Below are positions 10,101 to 17,895 of a stretch of 64,000 bases of DNA, one piece after another. This DNA is from Mycetocola lacteus. GTDB lineage: Bacteria > Actinomycetota > Actinomycetes > Actinomycetales > Microbacteriaceae. The stretch spans positions 124,001 through 188,000 of the forward strand of contig NZ_RCUY01000001.1 of assembly GCF_003667575.1 (NCBI RefSeq), written 5' to 3'. Position numbers and translations under genes: made by a program. The notes under the pieces were generated by a model. It saw only the letters and a list, made by a program, of their open reading frames with translations. It ran no database searches and had not been told where the DNA came from. Each line of letters opens with the position of its first letter. Within the stretch, counting starts at the first letter, position 1.

Positions 10101-10600
10101 ATCATCAGCTCTCGCAGCTCGGTGCGGAAGCCGCCGAGCGCACGCACATCGGGTCCCAGGCTCTCGGGCCAGGCGGCACCCTCATCCTCCACCTCTCCGG
10201 CCAGCAGGTCGGCGAGGATCGTATCCTGATCGGCACCGGTCAGCAGCCGCGGAACGGTCACCCCATCGGCCACCGCGGCGGCCGTCACAAAGCTAAAGGC
10301 CATCGAACCCAGGGTGCGCGCCAGCGGGCCCCGGGTGGGACGGTCGATCCGCAGCGCCAACGTGTCTCGCAGCGCGGTGGCCGAACGGCGGTCGGCGGCC
10401 AGCACCACCACGTCGTCGGTGGGATAGCCGCGGGTGATGATCCGGTCGGCCACCACCTCGGTCAGCGTGTGCGTCTTCCCCGAACCGGGCGCACCGTGCA
10501 CCGCCGCGTGGGCACCGTCGCGGAGGTCCCGCACGGCACGCTGGCTGTTATCCAGGCTCGCGGACAACCGGTCTTGATCGAGGGGTTCGGATTCGCTCAC
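7115..10600 (-). CDS. adnA: AdnA-like helicase-nuclease subunit with degenerate motor motifs
   Basis: 1161-residue partner of AdnB. Walker A GAPGSGKT (near residue 39) is intact, but motif II reads VDDFQEQ instead of DEFQD and motif III reads FGDPDVASATFRGS, lacking the usual QSIY. The C-terminal nuclease retains TIIHEAF, GSIDRIE, IIDLKTG and the QLSAYQLAL helix. This pattern agrees with what is known of mycobacterial AdnAB, where the AdnB motor drives translocation and both subunits carry nucleases. Two Ala/Pro/Ser-rich insertions stand out, at about residues 332-395 and, inside the nuclease region, about 1055-1110. The start is GTG at 10600, placed by a TAGCGT box 6 nt upstream. First gene of the adnA-adnB operon, divergent from the DUF3107 gene. 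Confidence 0.88.
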   Translation of the reverse strand: MSESEPLDQDRLSASLDNSQRAVRDLRDGAHAAVHGAPGSGKTHTLTEVVADRIITRGYPTDDVVVLAADRRSATALRDTLALRIDRPTRGPLARTLGSMAFSFVTAAAVADGVTVPRLLTGADQDTILADLLAGEVEDEGAAWPESLGPDVRALGGFRTELRELMMRLVETRTRPAELARLGHQHERPEWVAAAAFIARYEHVMDQYSQPRLDAAEVIAEATTLLREGRVSAPRLIIVDDFQEQGPGTLGFLAAAAAAGSTILAFGDPDVASATFRGSDPAALSGLNLILGAPVETFTLTQVHRHGPELRAVITELSDRVGAAGRVEHRRAASVLPAQPAPAADTSGDDATPSTEQSATPPADSAADNPVGQASGVAAQAPVHPADEPQRGPWKVPPTLPVVRIRATSPAAEQQAIARMLRERHVYHGVPWSQMAIVVRSSASIPVLARALAMADVPTSAETAGEALRDRYAARALILALAVALERIPVTAARYTELLLGPLGGFDGIGLRRLRRALRHEELLGGGHRGSDELLIEALAAPGRFATLDTPGARRAMRFAETLAQVRAGYAAGNSAEELAWIVWDRSGLEKTWTTQLGQGGLLAEEANTNLDAAVALFTAAKRAAERDPDADAGIFIDSLLEADLGEDSLAPRARGEAVWIGTPSAVVGREFDVVVAARVQAGAWPNLQLRGALLYPQLFSQVVAGLPTTLLDARAELLSDELRLFVLACSRARTQLVVSTTDGDDEQPSPFLRFPTLDGAPVRTGTGEYPLTLRGMVGALRRRLVRAHEAGRPEEAAEAASLLARLSDEGIAGASPDSWYGLAEPSTTDPLVDLKDPDARVRVSPSRMEAFEKSPLNWFIEDVARPPSTVAAGIGTIIHEAFERAGMIPADQITAADIAPERLWEHVSERWGELRFEAPWLAQRERAGVDEALVGVAAYLSDALRAGNVVLSTEGGFRLEVGQIIIGGSIDRIERRPATGEDTEPVIVIIDLKTGRSIPTQKSMLTHAQLSAYQLALTRGAVYTEVPDEAAAAEASTGAAADAPVAAHVAPLADSPVDASTEAPVAPVAAPAEPAVRRHPITGRSGGAMLLYVRTPTVKAYAERVQEVQTEEELAAFEERVETVGTGMAAATFVGVFGEGEHDPLTRLTYRIHLIAAVSE

Positions 10601-10606
10601 GATCCC

Positions 10607-10612
10607 ACGCTA
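10607..10612 (-). promoter_or_regulatory. -10 box TAGCGT of a probable leaderless adnA transcript
   Basis: On the minus strand TAGCGT is followed by 6 nt and then the GTG start of adnA, the spacing expected if the RNA begins at the start codon. Confidence 0.5.
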
Positions 10613-10780
10613 GCGTGAGCCACCGATATCCCCCGGAAGACACCGCCGATGCGGGGATCACGGACCCTGCGCGACGCGTGTTCGCTCTGGGCACGCGCGG
10701 ATAACGGGTTTCGGTGGGCGGCGGTGTCGTACGCTGGAATCAACCCAGGATCCGTTCCCCGGCAACCGAAAGGCACCAAC

Positions 10781-11005
10781 GTGGATATCCGTATCGGCAT
10801 CATCAACAGCCCCCGCGAACTCGGCTTCGAATCCAGCCAGAGCGCGGCCGACGTCGAGAAGATTGTCGGCGACGCAATCAGCTCCGGCACCCCGCACTTC
10901 ACCCTCACCGACGACAAGGGCAAGCGCTACATCGTGGCCACCGGTTCGGTAGCCTACGTCGAGATCGGCAGCGAAGAGACCCGTCGCATCGGTTTTGTGG
11001 GCTAG
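10781..11005 (+). CDS. DUF3107 family small protein
   Basis: 74-residue protein beginning MDIRIGIINSPRELGF, a highly conserved actinobacterial family of unknown function (M. tuberculosis TB9.4/Rv3208A, recalled from memory). The GTG start at 10781 gives the family's usual length, and GAAAGG at 10768-10773 is a well-placed ribosome site. It lies divergent from adnA and beside the ferritin-like and DEAD-box helicase genes, the same set of neighbours as in mycobacteria. No catalytic motif is visible; the C-terminus RRIGFVG is typical of the family. Confidence 0.9.
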   Translation: MDIRIGIINSPRELGFESSQSAADVEKIVGDAISSGTPHFTLTDDKGKRYIVATGSVAYVEIGSEETRRIGFVG

Positions 11006-11026
11006 GTAGCCTGCTTCCGCCGTACC

Positions 11027-11061
11027 GCGCAGCGCCCCACCATTTCGGTGGGGCGCTGCGC
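11027..11061. terminator. Bidirectional rho-independent terminator
   Basis: Perfect 15-bp inverted repeat (11027-11041 and 11047-11061) with a 5-nt loop ATTTC, between the convergent DUF3107 and ferritin-like genes. There is little T-tract, so it acts mainly through stem strength. Confidence 0.75.
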
Positions 11062-11088
11062 CGTTAACGCAGCTGTCGCCGCGGGCAG

Positions 11089-11829
11089 CTAGGCGGTCAG
11101 GCCCAGCGCATCCATGCGCTGGGTGTGCCGACCGATCAGCTCGGTGAACACCGGTTCGACCCGCTCGGGAGTGTTTCCCGGCGCGCGATCGGTGGTGTCG
11201 GTACCCACCGGTTCGAGGCGCAGCGCCGCGTGGCACACCAGCATGATGTCGCCCACCAGACGGCGTCCGCTGAGGGCGAGGCGGTGGGCGCGGCGGGGAT
11301 CCTCGATGATCGCATCGCGCAGGATTCCGACCACCACGGAGGAGCCGTTATCGGCCCCGAGGACACGTTCCATCCGGGGAGCCAGATCGGCGGGCAGGCG
11401 CGCGGCCAGGCCGCGGAAGAAGTCGTCCAGGAAGCCCTGGGTGATGTAGAGGCCCAGCAGCCCCTCGTTGATCGAGTCGCCGCGGGCGATGCCCAGCAGA
11501 CGATCAATCGCCGGAACGTAGGGGGCCATCAGCAGCTGCGGATCCTCGCCGCGACGGCGAATCTCCCCCACCAGTTCGTGGTGCTTACGCAGCGCCAGCC
11601 CGGCGGGCCCTGCGATCAACTCGGTGGTCAGCAGGCGACCGCTGTCGCGGCTGATCGCCGAGTACTGCTGGAACACCGCGAGCTGTAAGTAGGCCGACTG
11701 CCCGAGGAAGTCGGAGGTGTCGGAGGCAAGCTCGGCAAAGTCCACCCGGGTGGTGGGAACCGTGCTCTCGCGCAGTACCACTTGGGATTCGTTTGAGGAG
11801 GGGCCACGCCGCCGAAACCAGGAAATCAC
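11089..11829 (-). CDS. Ferritin-like-fold protein
   Basis: 246-residue, mostly helical protein matching in position and character the ferritin-like family between DUF3107 and the DEAD-box helicase in mycobacteria (Rv3210c, recalled from memory). Helices around residues 30-170 hold several Glu/His candidates for metal binding, for example KHHELVGE and the VCHAALRLE stretch, but a full pair of EXXH motifs is not seen, so iron binding is not certain. A short basic N-terminus (MISWFRRRG) precedes the fold. Function unknown; related families include hydroxylases acting on modified tRNA. Confidence 0.7.
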   Translation of the reverse strand: MISWFRRRGPSSNESQVVLRESTVPTTRVDFAELASDTSDFLGQSAYLQLAVFQQYSAISRDSGRLLTTELIAGPAGLALRKHHELVGEIRRRGEDPQLLMAPYVPAIDRLLGIARGDSINEGLLGLYITQGFLDDFFRGLAARLPADLAPRMERVLGADNGSSVVVGILRDAIIEDPRRAHRLALSGRRLVGDIMLVCHAALRLEPVGTDTTDRAPGNTPERVEPVFTELIGRHTQRMDALGLTA

Positions 11830-11948
11830 ACGCTCAGTCTACGCGTCCCGGTAAGCTGGGAGTGTCTCATCGTTGGAATGGGACCCTACGCCCGCACGCA
11901 GAATCCGTTGGCGTAGACCACATCACTGCATGACAGGCATTAAATATC

Positions 11949-13496
11949 GTGACTTTTCTTGAACTCGGCGTCGCCCAGGACATGGTGGACGCCCTCGCCG
12001 GTAAGGGAATTACCGCGCCGTTCCCGATCCAGGAACAGACCATCCCGCTGGCCATTGCCGGCCAGGACATCATCGGCCAGGCTAAGACCGGTACCGGTAA
12101 GACCTTCGGTTTTGGTCTCCCGGTGCTGCAGCGCCTCGGCGACAACCCCGAGCCCGGCGTCAAGGCGCTGATCGTGGTTCCCACCCGTGAGCTGGCCGTT
12201 CAGGTGTATGAGGACCTGGTACTGGCCGCCAGCAACCGTCCCACCAAGATCGCCGCCATCTACGGCGGTAAGGCCTATGAGGGGCAGATCGAGGAGATCA
12301 AGGCCGGCGCCCAGGTGATCGTGGGCACCCCGGGCCGACTGATCGACCTCAACAACCAGCGCCTGCTCGACTTCTCCAAGATCCAGGAAATGGTGCTGGA
12401 TGAGGCCGACAAGATGCTCGACCTGGGCTTCCTCGCCGACATCGAGCGCCTCTTCTCCAAGACCCCCGCCGAGCGCCACACCATGCTGTTCTCGGCCACC
12501 ATGCCCGGTCCGATCGTCGCCCTGTCGCGCCGGTTCATGACCAAGCCCATCCACATTCGCGCGAGCGACCCGGATGAGGGCCTGACCCAGGCCAACATCA
12601 AGCACGTCATCTACCGCGCGCACTCGCTGGACAAGGACGAGGTTATCGCCCGCATCCTGCAGGCCGAGGGCCGCGGCAAGACCGTGATCTTCACCCGCAC
12701 CAAGCGTGCCGCCGCCCGCCTGATGGACGAGCTCAACGACCGCGGCTTCAACGCGACCGCCGTGCACGGAGACCTCGGCCAGGAGCAGCGCGAGCGCGGC
12801 ATGGCCGCATTCAAGGCGGGCAAGAAGGACGTGCTGATCGCGACCGACGTCGCCGCCCGCGGAATCGACGTGGACGATGTGACCCACGTGATCAACCACA
12901 CCATCCCCGACGACGAGAAGACCTACCTGCACCGTGTGGGCCGCACCGGCCGCGCCGGGAAGACCGGTATCGCCGTGACCTTCGTCGACTGGGAAGACCT
13001 GCACAAGTGGGCCCTGATCAACAAGGCGCTGGAGTTCGGTCAGCCCGAGCCCACCGAGACCTACTCGTCCTCCCCGCACCTGTTCGAGGACATGAACATC
13101 CCCGCCGGCACCAAGGGCCGGCTGAAGCCCGCCGCCCCGGCTGCGCCGCGCGAGGGTGCCGCCCGCAATGGTGGTGCCCGCGGTGGCAACGGATCGCGTC
13201 CGGCCCGTGGCGAGGGCCAGGGTCGCGGCGAAGGTCAGGCTCGCACCGAGCGTCCCGCACGCTCGGGTGAGGGCGGCGCAGACTCCGCTCGTCCCTCGCG
13301 TAACCGTCGTCGCACCCGCGGTGGCGGCGCGGCCGCCGGTCCCGCCGCCGGCGTCACCCCGGTTGAGGGTGCCCCGGTTACCGCCTCGGCTCCGCAGGAT
13401 GGAGAGGGTGCTCCGCGCCGCCGTCGTCGCTCGCGTGGTGGCCGCGGTCGCGGTGAGGGTGCAGCCCCCGCCGAGGCCGCTCCCGCCGCCGAATAG
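11949..13496 (+). CDS. DEAD-box ATP-dependent RNA helicase (RhlE-like)
   Basis: 515-residue RNA helicase that remodels RNA and ribonucleoprotein structures. Motifs in order: Q motif region FPIQEQT, motif I AKTGTGKT, PTRELAVQ, DEAD (near residue 154), SAT, ATDVAARGIDVD and HRVGRTGRAGK. After residue about 395 the protein becomes a low-complexity tail rich in Arg, Gly, Ala and Pro with RGG-like repeats, typical of nonspecific RNA binding and often seen in cold-shock helicases. The start is GTG at 11949; no strong ribosome site was found. The gene is followed by a strong terminator at 13510. Confidence 0.95.
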   Translation: MTFLELGVAQDMVDALAGKGITAPFPIQEQTIPLAIAGQDIIGQAKTGTGKTFGFGLPVLQRLGDNPEPGVKALIVVPTRELAVQVYEDLVLAASNRPTKIAAIYGGKAYEGQIEEIKAGAQVIVGTPGRLIDLNNQRLLDFSKIQEMVLDEADKMLDLGFLADIERLFSKTPAERHTMLFSATMPGPIVALSRRFMTKPIHIRASDPDEGLTQANIKHVIYRAHSLDKDEVIARILQAEGRGKTVIFTRTKRAAARLMDELNDRGFNATAVHGDLGQEQRERGMAAFKAGKKDVLIATDVAARGIDVDDVTHVINHTIPDDEKTYLHRVGRTGRAGKTGIAVTFVDWEDLHKWALINKALEFGQPEPTETYSSSPHLFEDMNIPAGTKGRLKPAAPAAPREGAARNGGARGGNGSRPARGEGQGRGEGQARTERPARSGEGGADSARPSRNRRRTRGGGAAAGPAAGVTPVEGAPVTASAPQDGEGAPRRRRRSRGGRGRGEGAAPAEAAPAAE

Positions 13497-13509
13497 CCGC
13501 ACAGACTAA

Positions 13510-13546
13510 AACGCCCGCCCCTTCCAACTCGGAAGGGGCGGGCGTT
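13510..13546. terminator. Bidirectional rho-independent terminator
   Basis: Perfect 16-bp inverted repeat (13510-13525 and 13531-13546), 5-nt loop AACTC, between the convergent DEAD-box helicase and PHP genes. Confidence 0.85.
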
Positions 13547-13557
13547 GTGTATATGGG

Positions 13558-14451
13558 CTAGTCGGCGATGATCGGGGCGAACCCGGTAGCCTCGGCCACA
13601 ATCGCGTCCACCACCGCGCTCGGTGTGGTGTTCTCCCCGAGCCGATTGGGCTTTCCGGCACCGTGATAGTCGCTGGATCCGGTGAGCACCAGGTTGTAGC
13701 GGGCGGCCAGCGCCCGCAGCCACGACTTCCCCTCGGGGGTGTTCTCGCGGTGGTCGATCTCCATCCCGAAAAGTCCCGCCTCAACCATCTCGGCCACCAC
13801 ATCCTCGGGGATCAGGCGACCCCGGGTTCCGGTGGCCGGGTGGGCGATGACCGGCACGCCGCCGGCCTCGCGGATCATCTGAATGGCCACGATGGGATCC
13901 GGTGCATAGAGCGGAATGATGTAGCCGCTGCGCGGGTGCAGGATGGTTTCGAACGCGGCACTGCGGTCGGTGGAGTGGCCGCGAGCCACCAGCGCGTCGG
14001 CAATGTGCGGGCGCCCGATCGAGGCCCCCGGGGTGGTCTGGGCGAGCACGTCCTCCCAGGTGAGGTCATAGTCCGCCCGAATGTTTTCCACGATCTCGGC
14101 CGCGCGTGTCTTCCGGGCCACTCGGATCCGCTCGGTTTCGGCGAGCAGCGCGGGATTGGAGGGATCAAACAGGTAGGCGAGCATGTGCACGCTCATGCCG
14201 TTGTGTCGGGTGCTCAGTTCCATGCCGGGAATCAGGTTCACCCCCACTTCAGGGGCCGCGACCATCGCCTCGGGCCAGCCCGCGGTGGTGTCATGATCGG
14301 TCAGTGCAACCGTGCCCAATCCGGCCACGGCCGCCGCCCGCACCAGTTCTCCGGGGGTCTCGGTACCGTCGGAGATGCTGGAATGAGTGTGCAGATCGGC
14401 GGGACCACGGAGGGAGGATTGCAGGGGCATACTGACCAGTGTAGGCCGCAT
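13558..14451 (-). CDS. PHP-domain phosphoesterase
   Basis: Metal-dependent phosphoesterase of the PHP family related to 3',5'-nucleoside bisphosphate phosphatases (TrpH/RNase AM-like). The metal-binding residues appear in order: DLHTHSS near the N-terminus, LTDHDTT, GMELS, IGRPHIAD, VIAHPA and a final GSSDYHG. Three start codons are possible (14460, 14451, 14430). I chose 14451 because GGGAGG on the minus strand (14461-14466) lies 9 nt upstream; 14430 would give the compact start MPLQSSLRGPADLHTH but has no ribosome site. The gene is divergent from the phosphatase-fold gene at 14505. Confidence 0.88.
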   Translation of the reverse strand: MRPTLVSMPLQSSLRGPADLHTHSSISDGTETPGELVRAAAVAGLGTVALTDHDTTAGWPEAMVAAPEVGVNLIPGMELSTRHNGMSVHMLAYLFDPSNPALLAETERIRVARKTRAAEIVENIRADYDLTWEDVLAQTTPGASIGRPHIADALVARGHSTDRSAAFETILHPRSGYIIPLYAPDPIVAIQMIREAGGVPVIAHPATGTRGRLIPEDVVAEMVEAGLFGMEIDHRENTPEGKSWLRALAARYNLVLTGSSDYHGAGKPNRLGENTTPSAVVDAIVAEATGFAPIIAD

Positions 14452-14504
14452 GCTCAGCATCCTCCCGGGAACTCCCAGATTTCGCCCGATATCCTGACCG
14501 GGTC

Positions 14505-15527
14505 ATGTTCAAGTTCCTCGGCGCTCTCCTCACCCTTGCGGTTGCACTGGGCCTGCTCATCGTGACCTGGCCCCCGCTGTTTGGACTCCAGACCACCGTG
14601 ATCGTCGCCCAGATCACCGCGATGCGTGGACTCCTCGTGGCCTGCTGTGTCGCCGCCCTGGTGCTGTTTTTGATCATCGGGATCATTCGCCCGCTGCGCG
14701 GCTTTGCCGGCAGCATGGCCGTGGTGATGTTCCTCGGTGCCGTGGCAAACACCGGCATCCTGGTATACCGCGGCTTTGATGACTCGGCACTTCCCGCCAA
14801 AACCGAAAGCGCCATCAGCGTGCTGAGCTGGAATACCAAGGGGAACGCGATGGGGTCGGCAGCGATTGCCAAGCTCGCCCTGGATTCCGGAGCGGACATC
14901 GTGGCTCTGCCCGAGACTCGAAATCAGACCGGTCTCGAGGTGGCCGCGGCGATGAAGGCCGCCGGCAAACCTATGAACGTGTTTACCGAATCCTTTGGCA
15001 AGATTGCGGCCGCAAGCTCAACCACGGTCCTGATCTCCCCCGCGCTGGGCTCGTATACGCAGGCGACCAGCAACGGGGTGGGGGCGTCGAACACCCTCGT
15101 GGTTCCCAGCGTGGTGCTCCGGCCCACCGACGGACGCGGCCCCACCATCATCGCCAGCCACGCGGTGTCCCCCTCGACTCCGCAGATGCACAACTGGCGC
15201 GAGGATCTGGCCTGGCTCGCCGCACAGTGCGATGCGGAGAACGTCATTATCGCCGGCGATTTCAACGCAACGTTGGATAGTATGGCGGGCCTCGGCCGCG
15301 ACGGCGCCGCACTGGGCCGTTGCAACGATGCGGGCCAGGCAACCCACACCGCCGCCCTCGGCACCTGGCCGACCAACATTCCTGCGCTGCTGGGCTCCCC
15401 GATCGACCACGTCTTTGCGACCCCAATCTGGGACATCGCGGCAATGAAGGTGCACACCGAATTTGACCAGGCGGGCAGCGACCACCGCCCAATCACCGTG
15501 CGCCTGGAACCGGCCGCCGCGGACTAG
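14505..15527 (+). CDS. Membrane-anchored endonuclease/exonuclease/phosphatase family protein
   Basis: 340 residues. Three hydrophobic helices occupy residues about 1-90, then a catalytic domain of the DNase I/EEP fold faces, by prediction, the outside. Catalytic-site motifs include SVLSWNTKGN, ALPETRN (Glu metal ligand), ASHAV, IIAGDFNATLD and a C-terminal PIDHVFA with GSDHRPI. Substrates in this family range from DNA to phospholipids and inositol phosphates and cannot be told here. A TATCCT box lies 9 nt before the ATG, with no ribosome-binding sequence. Confidence 0.85.
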   Translation: MFKFLGALLTLAVALGLLIVTWPPLFGLQTTVIVAQITAMRGLLVACCVAALVLFLIIGIIRPLRGFAGSMAVVMFLGAVANTGILVYRGFDDSALPAKTESAISVLSWNTKGNAMGSAAIAKLALDSGADIVALPETRNQTGLEVAAAMKAAGKPMNVFTESFGKIAAASSTTVLISPALGSYTQATSNGVGASNTLVVPSVVLRPTDGRGPTIIASHAVSPSTPQMHNWREDLAWLAAQCDAENVIIAGDFNATLDSMAGLGRDGAALGRCNDAGQATHTAALGTWPTNIPALLGSPIDHVFATPIWDIAAMKVHTEFDQAGSDHRPITVRLEPAAAD

Positions 15528-15685
15528 TCCCGAACTTCGTTCCGGATATGCCTCGGATTCTCAGCTAAGTCTCGCTGGTTTTCCATATCCTCAACCGCGT
15601 CTGCGACGTAACCTTCAACAAGGTATCGCCTCGTGCCCCCGACGTTGACATACCGTCAAATTCGGACGAAAACGAGGTCTTCACA

Positions 15686-16021
15686 ATGAACTATGGAACG
15701 ACGCACAAACCCTGGACAGAACGGCTCGAATCACTCGATGCCTCCGCTCTGATTCCCACGTCAGCACTCGCCACACTCGCCACGCTGCTCATCGATTCGG
15801 GAGAGCGCGGCTGGCCCGCACCCGGCATATATCCCGGCGAGACGAGCGGGATCCGCGTTGAGTGGCAGTCCGCCCTCTGGGTGGTTGTTTTCGAGGTTGA
15901 CTCTTCGGGCAGGTATTTTCTTGGATACATCCCGGTGGAGCCACCCGCCGCGCCCGCGAGTATATCCACTCGGGATGCCACTCGACTAAAAACCTTTATC
16001 AGCACACACGTTCATGACTAG
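15686..16021 (+). CDS. Unknown protein, first gene of an overlapping pair
   Basis: 111 residues, no signal peptide. The segment PGIYPGETSGIRVEWQSALW followed by VVVFEVDSSGRYFLGYIP resembles, from memory, a 'P-x-I-x-P ... G-G-I-x-L-E-W ... I-E' pattern found in small proteins of widespread two-gene modules; this is a weak likeness. ATG at 15686 follows an ACGAGG ribosome-like sequence. Its stop overlaps the start of the next gene by 8 nt, so both are likely expressed together. Codon use is less biased to G/C at third positions than in PepP next door, which suggests an accessory gene. Confidence 0.6.
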   Translation: MNYGTTHKPWTERLESLDASALIPTSALATLATLLIDSGERGWPAPGIYPGETSGIRVEWQSALWVVVFEVDSSGRYFLGYIPVEPPAAPASISTRDATRLKTFISTHVHD

Positions 16022-16244
16022 CGTGCACTGCGAGTATCTTCTGCCCGGTGAAAACATCCCTAACGTCCCGGATGAGCTCTGGTTACGGGCATGTTTTGAT
16101 ACACCAAACTTGATTGATCCAGTGACCGGAGTAGTGAGTAGTCTGATGTTCGCATGGGGAACCCTAGACGGCGGAAAGCTCTCCGGTGCTCGACTCCTTC
16201 ACCACTCACGGGTTGTGCATGTGCCCGAGGCAGGTTCTCGCTAG
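16014..16244 (+). CDS. Unknown small protein, second gene of an overlapping pair
   Basis: 76 residues starting within the end of the 15686 gene. The segment DELWLRACFDTPNLIDPVTG followed by VVSSLMF is the only distinctive part; the C-terminus LSGARLLHHSRVVHVPEAGSR (ends LSGARLL and PEAGSR) may be shortened relative to relatives. No membrane helix or catalytic motif. Translational coupling to the first gene is likely from the overlap. Function unknown. Confidence 0.5.
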   Translation: MTSVHCEYLLPGENIPNVPDELWLRACFDTPNLIDPVTGVVSSLMFAWGTLDGGKLSGARLLHHSRVVHVPEAGSR

Positions 16245-16336
16245 GATCAACCCCCGGCACCGCGGTGAGCGAGCGGAGGCGGACGGACACGCCCGGTGCT
16301 TTAAACCGGGGCACGAACAGTGCGAGAATGTAAAGC

Positions 16337-17719
16337 ATGACTACCAGTAGCGAAGAGACCAAGGACGCCCGATCCACCACCCCCGGATCCGATCGCTTCC
16401 AGGACTACATCGGCTCCCAGTGGGCCGACCGCACGGATGAGCTCCCTGCCGCGCGCGTCCAGGCGGCGTTTGCAGAGAAGCGCCGCGCCGAGGTGAGCGC
16501 CGCGTTTACCGGTGCCCGCGTGGTGATCGAGGCCGGCGACCCCAAGCAGCGCTCCAACGACACCGACTACCCGTTCCGCGCCCACTCGGCCTTTGCCCAC
16601 CTGACCGGCTGGGGTGCCGACTCCGAGCCCAGTGCCGTGCTGGTATTTGAGCCCGCGGGCGAGGGTCACGAGATCACCCTGTACTTCCGCGAGCGCGCCG
16701 GCCGCGACTCCGATGAGTTCTACGCCAACCACGCGATCGGCGAGTTCTGGATCGGCCCGCGCCCCTCCCTCGCCCAGGTCGCCGCCGACCTGAACCTGGC
16801 TACCGCACACCTGGATGAGTTTGTGGCCACCGACTCGGACCTGCGCATCGACCACGACGAGGACCTGACCCGGTTCGTCTCCGAGCTGCGCCTGGTTAAG
16901 GACTCCTTCGAGATCGCCGAGATGCGCGCGGCCGTGAACGCCACCGCCGGTGGATTCGACGCCTTCATCGCCGAGCTGCCCCGCATCATCGCCTCCCCGC
17001 GGGGCGAGCGCGTGGTCGAGGGTGTCTTCAACGCCCACGCCCGCGAGCACGGCAACACCGTCGGGTATGACACGATCGCCGCCTCGGGATCCCACGCGTG
17101 CATCCTGCACTGGACCCGCAATGACGGCGCGGTCACCCCGGGCGAGCTGATCCTGGTGGATGCCGGCGTCGAGGTCGAGAGCCTGTACACCGCGGACATC
17201 ACCCGGACCCTGCCGATCAACGGCACCTTCACCGACGTGCAGCGCAAGGTCTACGAGGCCGTGCGCGAGGCCGCCGATGCCGCCCTGGCGATCGTGCGTC
17301 CGGGCATCGTGTTCAAGGAGATCCACGCCGAGGCCATGCGCGTGATCGCCGAGAAGACCGCAGAGTGGGGCATGCTGCCGGTTTCGGCCGAGGAGTCGCT
17401 GCTGGTCGAGAACCAGTACCACCGCCGGTACATGGTGCACGGCACCAGCCACCACCTGGGCATCGACGTGCACGACTGCGCGCAGGCTCGTCGGGACTTC
17501 TATCACGATGGCATCGTCGAGGAGGGCATGATCTTCACGATCGAGCCCGGTCTGTACTTCCAGAACGACGACCTGACCGTGCCCGAGGAGTTCCGCGGCA
17601 TCGGCGTGCGGATCGAGGATGACATCCTGGTCACCGCCGACGGCGCCGAGAACCTCTCGGCTCACATCCCGCGCACCGCGGATGACGTCGAGGCGTGGAT
17701 CGCGCGTCTGAACGCCTAA
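16337..17719 (+). CDS. pepP: Xaa-Pro aminopeptidase (M24 family)
   Basis: 460-residue cytosolic aminopeptidase P that removes N-terminal residues preceding proline. The N-terminal creatinase-like domain (residues about 35-190) is followed by the pita-bread catalytic domain. The five metal ligands are in place: Asp in LVDAGVE, Asp in TADITRT, His in HGTSHHLG, Glu in TIEPGLY and Glu in VRIEDD. Length and motif order fit bacterial PepP. The ATG at 16337 follows GTAAAGC with no clear ribosome site. A terminator-like hairpin follows at 17789. Confidence 0.95.
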   Translation: MTTSSEETKDARSTTPGSDRFQDYIGSQWADRTDELPAARVQAAFAEKRRAEVSAAFTGARVVIEAGDPKQRSNDTDYPFRAHSAFAHLTGWGADSEPSAVLVFEPAGEGHEITLYFRERAGRDSDEFYANHAIGEFWIGPRPSLAQVAADLNLATAHLDEFVATDSDLRIDHDEDLTRFVSELRLVKDSFEIAEMRAAVNATAGGFDAFIAELPRIIASPRGERVVEGVFNAHAREHGNTVGYDTIAASGSHACILHWTRNDGAVTPGELILVDAGVEVESLYTADITRTLPINGTFTDVQRKVYEAVREAADAALAIVRPGIVFKEIHAEAMRVIAEKTAEWGMLPVSAEESLLVENQYHRRYMVHGTSHHLGIDVHDCAQARRDFYHDGIVEEGMIFTIEPGLYFQNDDLTVPEEFRGIGVRIEDDILVTADGAENLSAHIPRTADDVEAWIARLNA

Positions 17720-17788
17720 CCCCTCGGGCCTCATCTCGGCCTCATCCCGCGAAACGCTGATGCGTTTCCCGGGTGGCCGTCCCCTCCG

Positions 17789-17827
17789 TAATCGCCGTCG
17801 GTTCCACACCGGCGGCGATTACGTTTT
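17789..17827 (+). terminator. Rho-independent terminator after pepP
   Basis: 13-bp stem (17789-17801 with 17809-17821, one G-U pair), 7-nt loop, followed by CGTTTT. Confidence 0.75.
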
Positions 17828-17895
17828 GGGCACTCCGGCCGATCGTTTTCCTCGAGGCCCTGGCATCTCCGGACGCAAGCGCGCACAATAGAGGC

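Noticed and set aside
11940-13502. A 520-residue open frame on the minus strand opposite the DEAD-box helicase
   Set aside because: Low-complexity Thr/Gly/Ala sequence without any domain; it mirrors the helicase codons.
15645-15673. A promoter before the 15686 gene, with TTGACA at 15645-15650
   Set aside because: There is no acceptable -10 hexamer 16-19 bp downstream (GAAAAC only).
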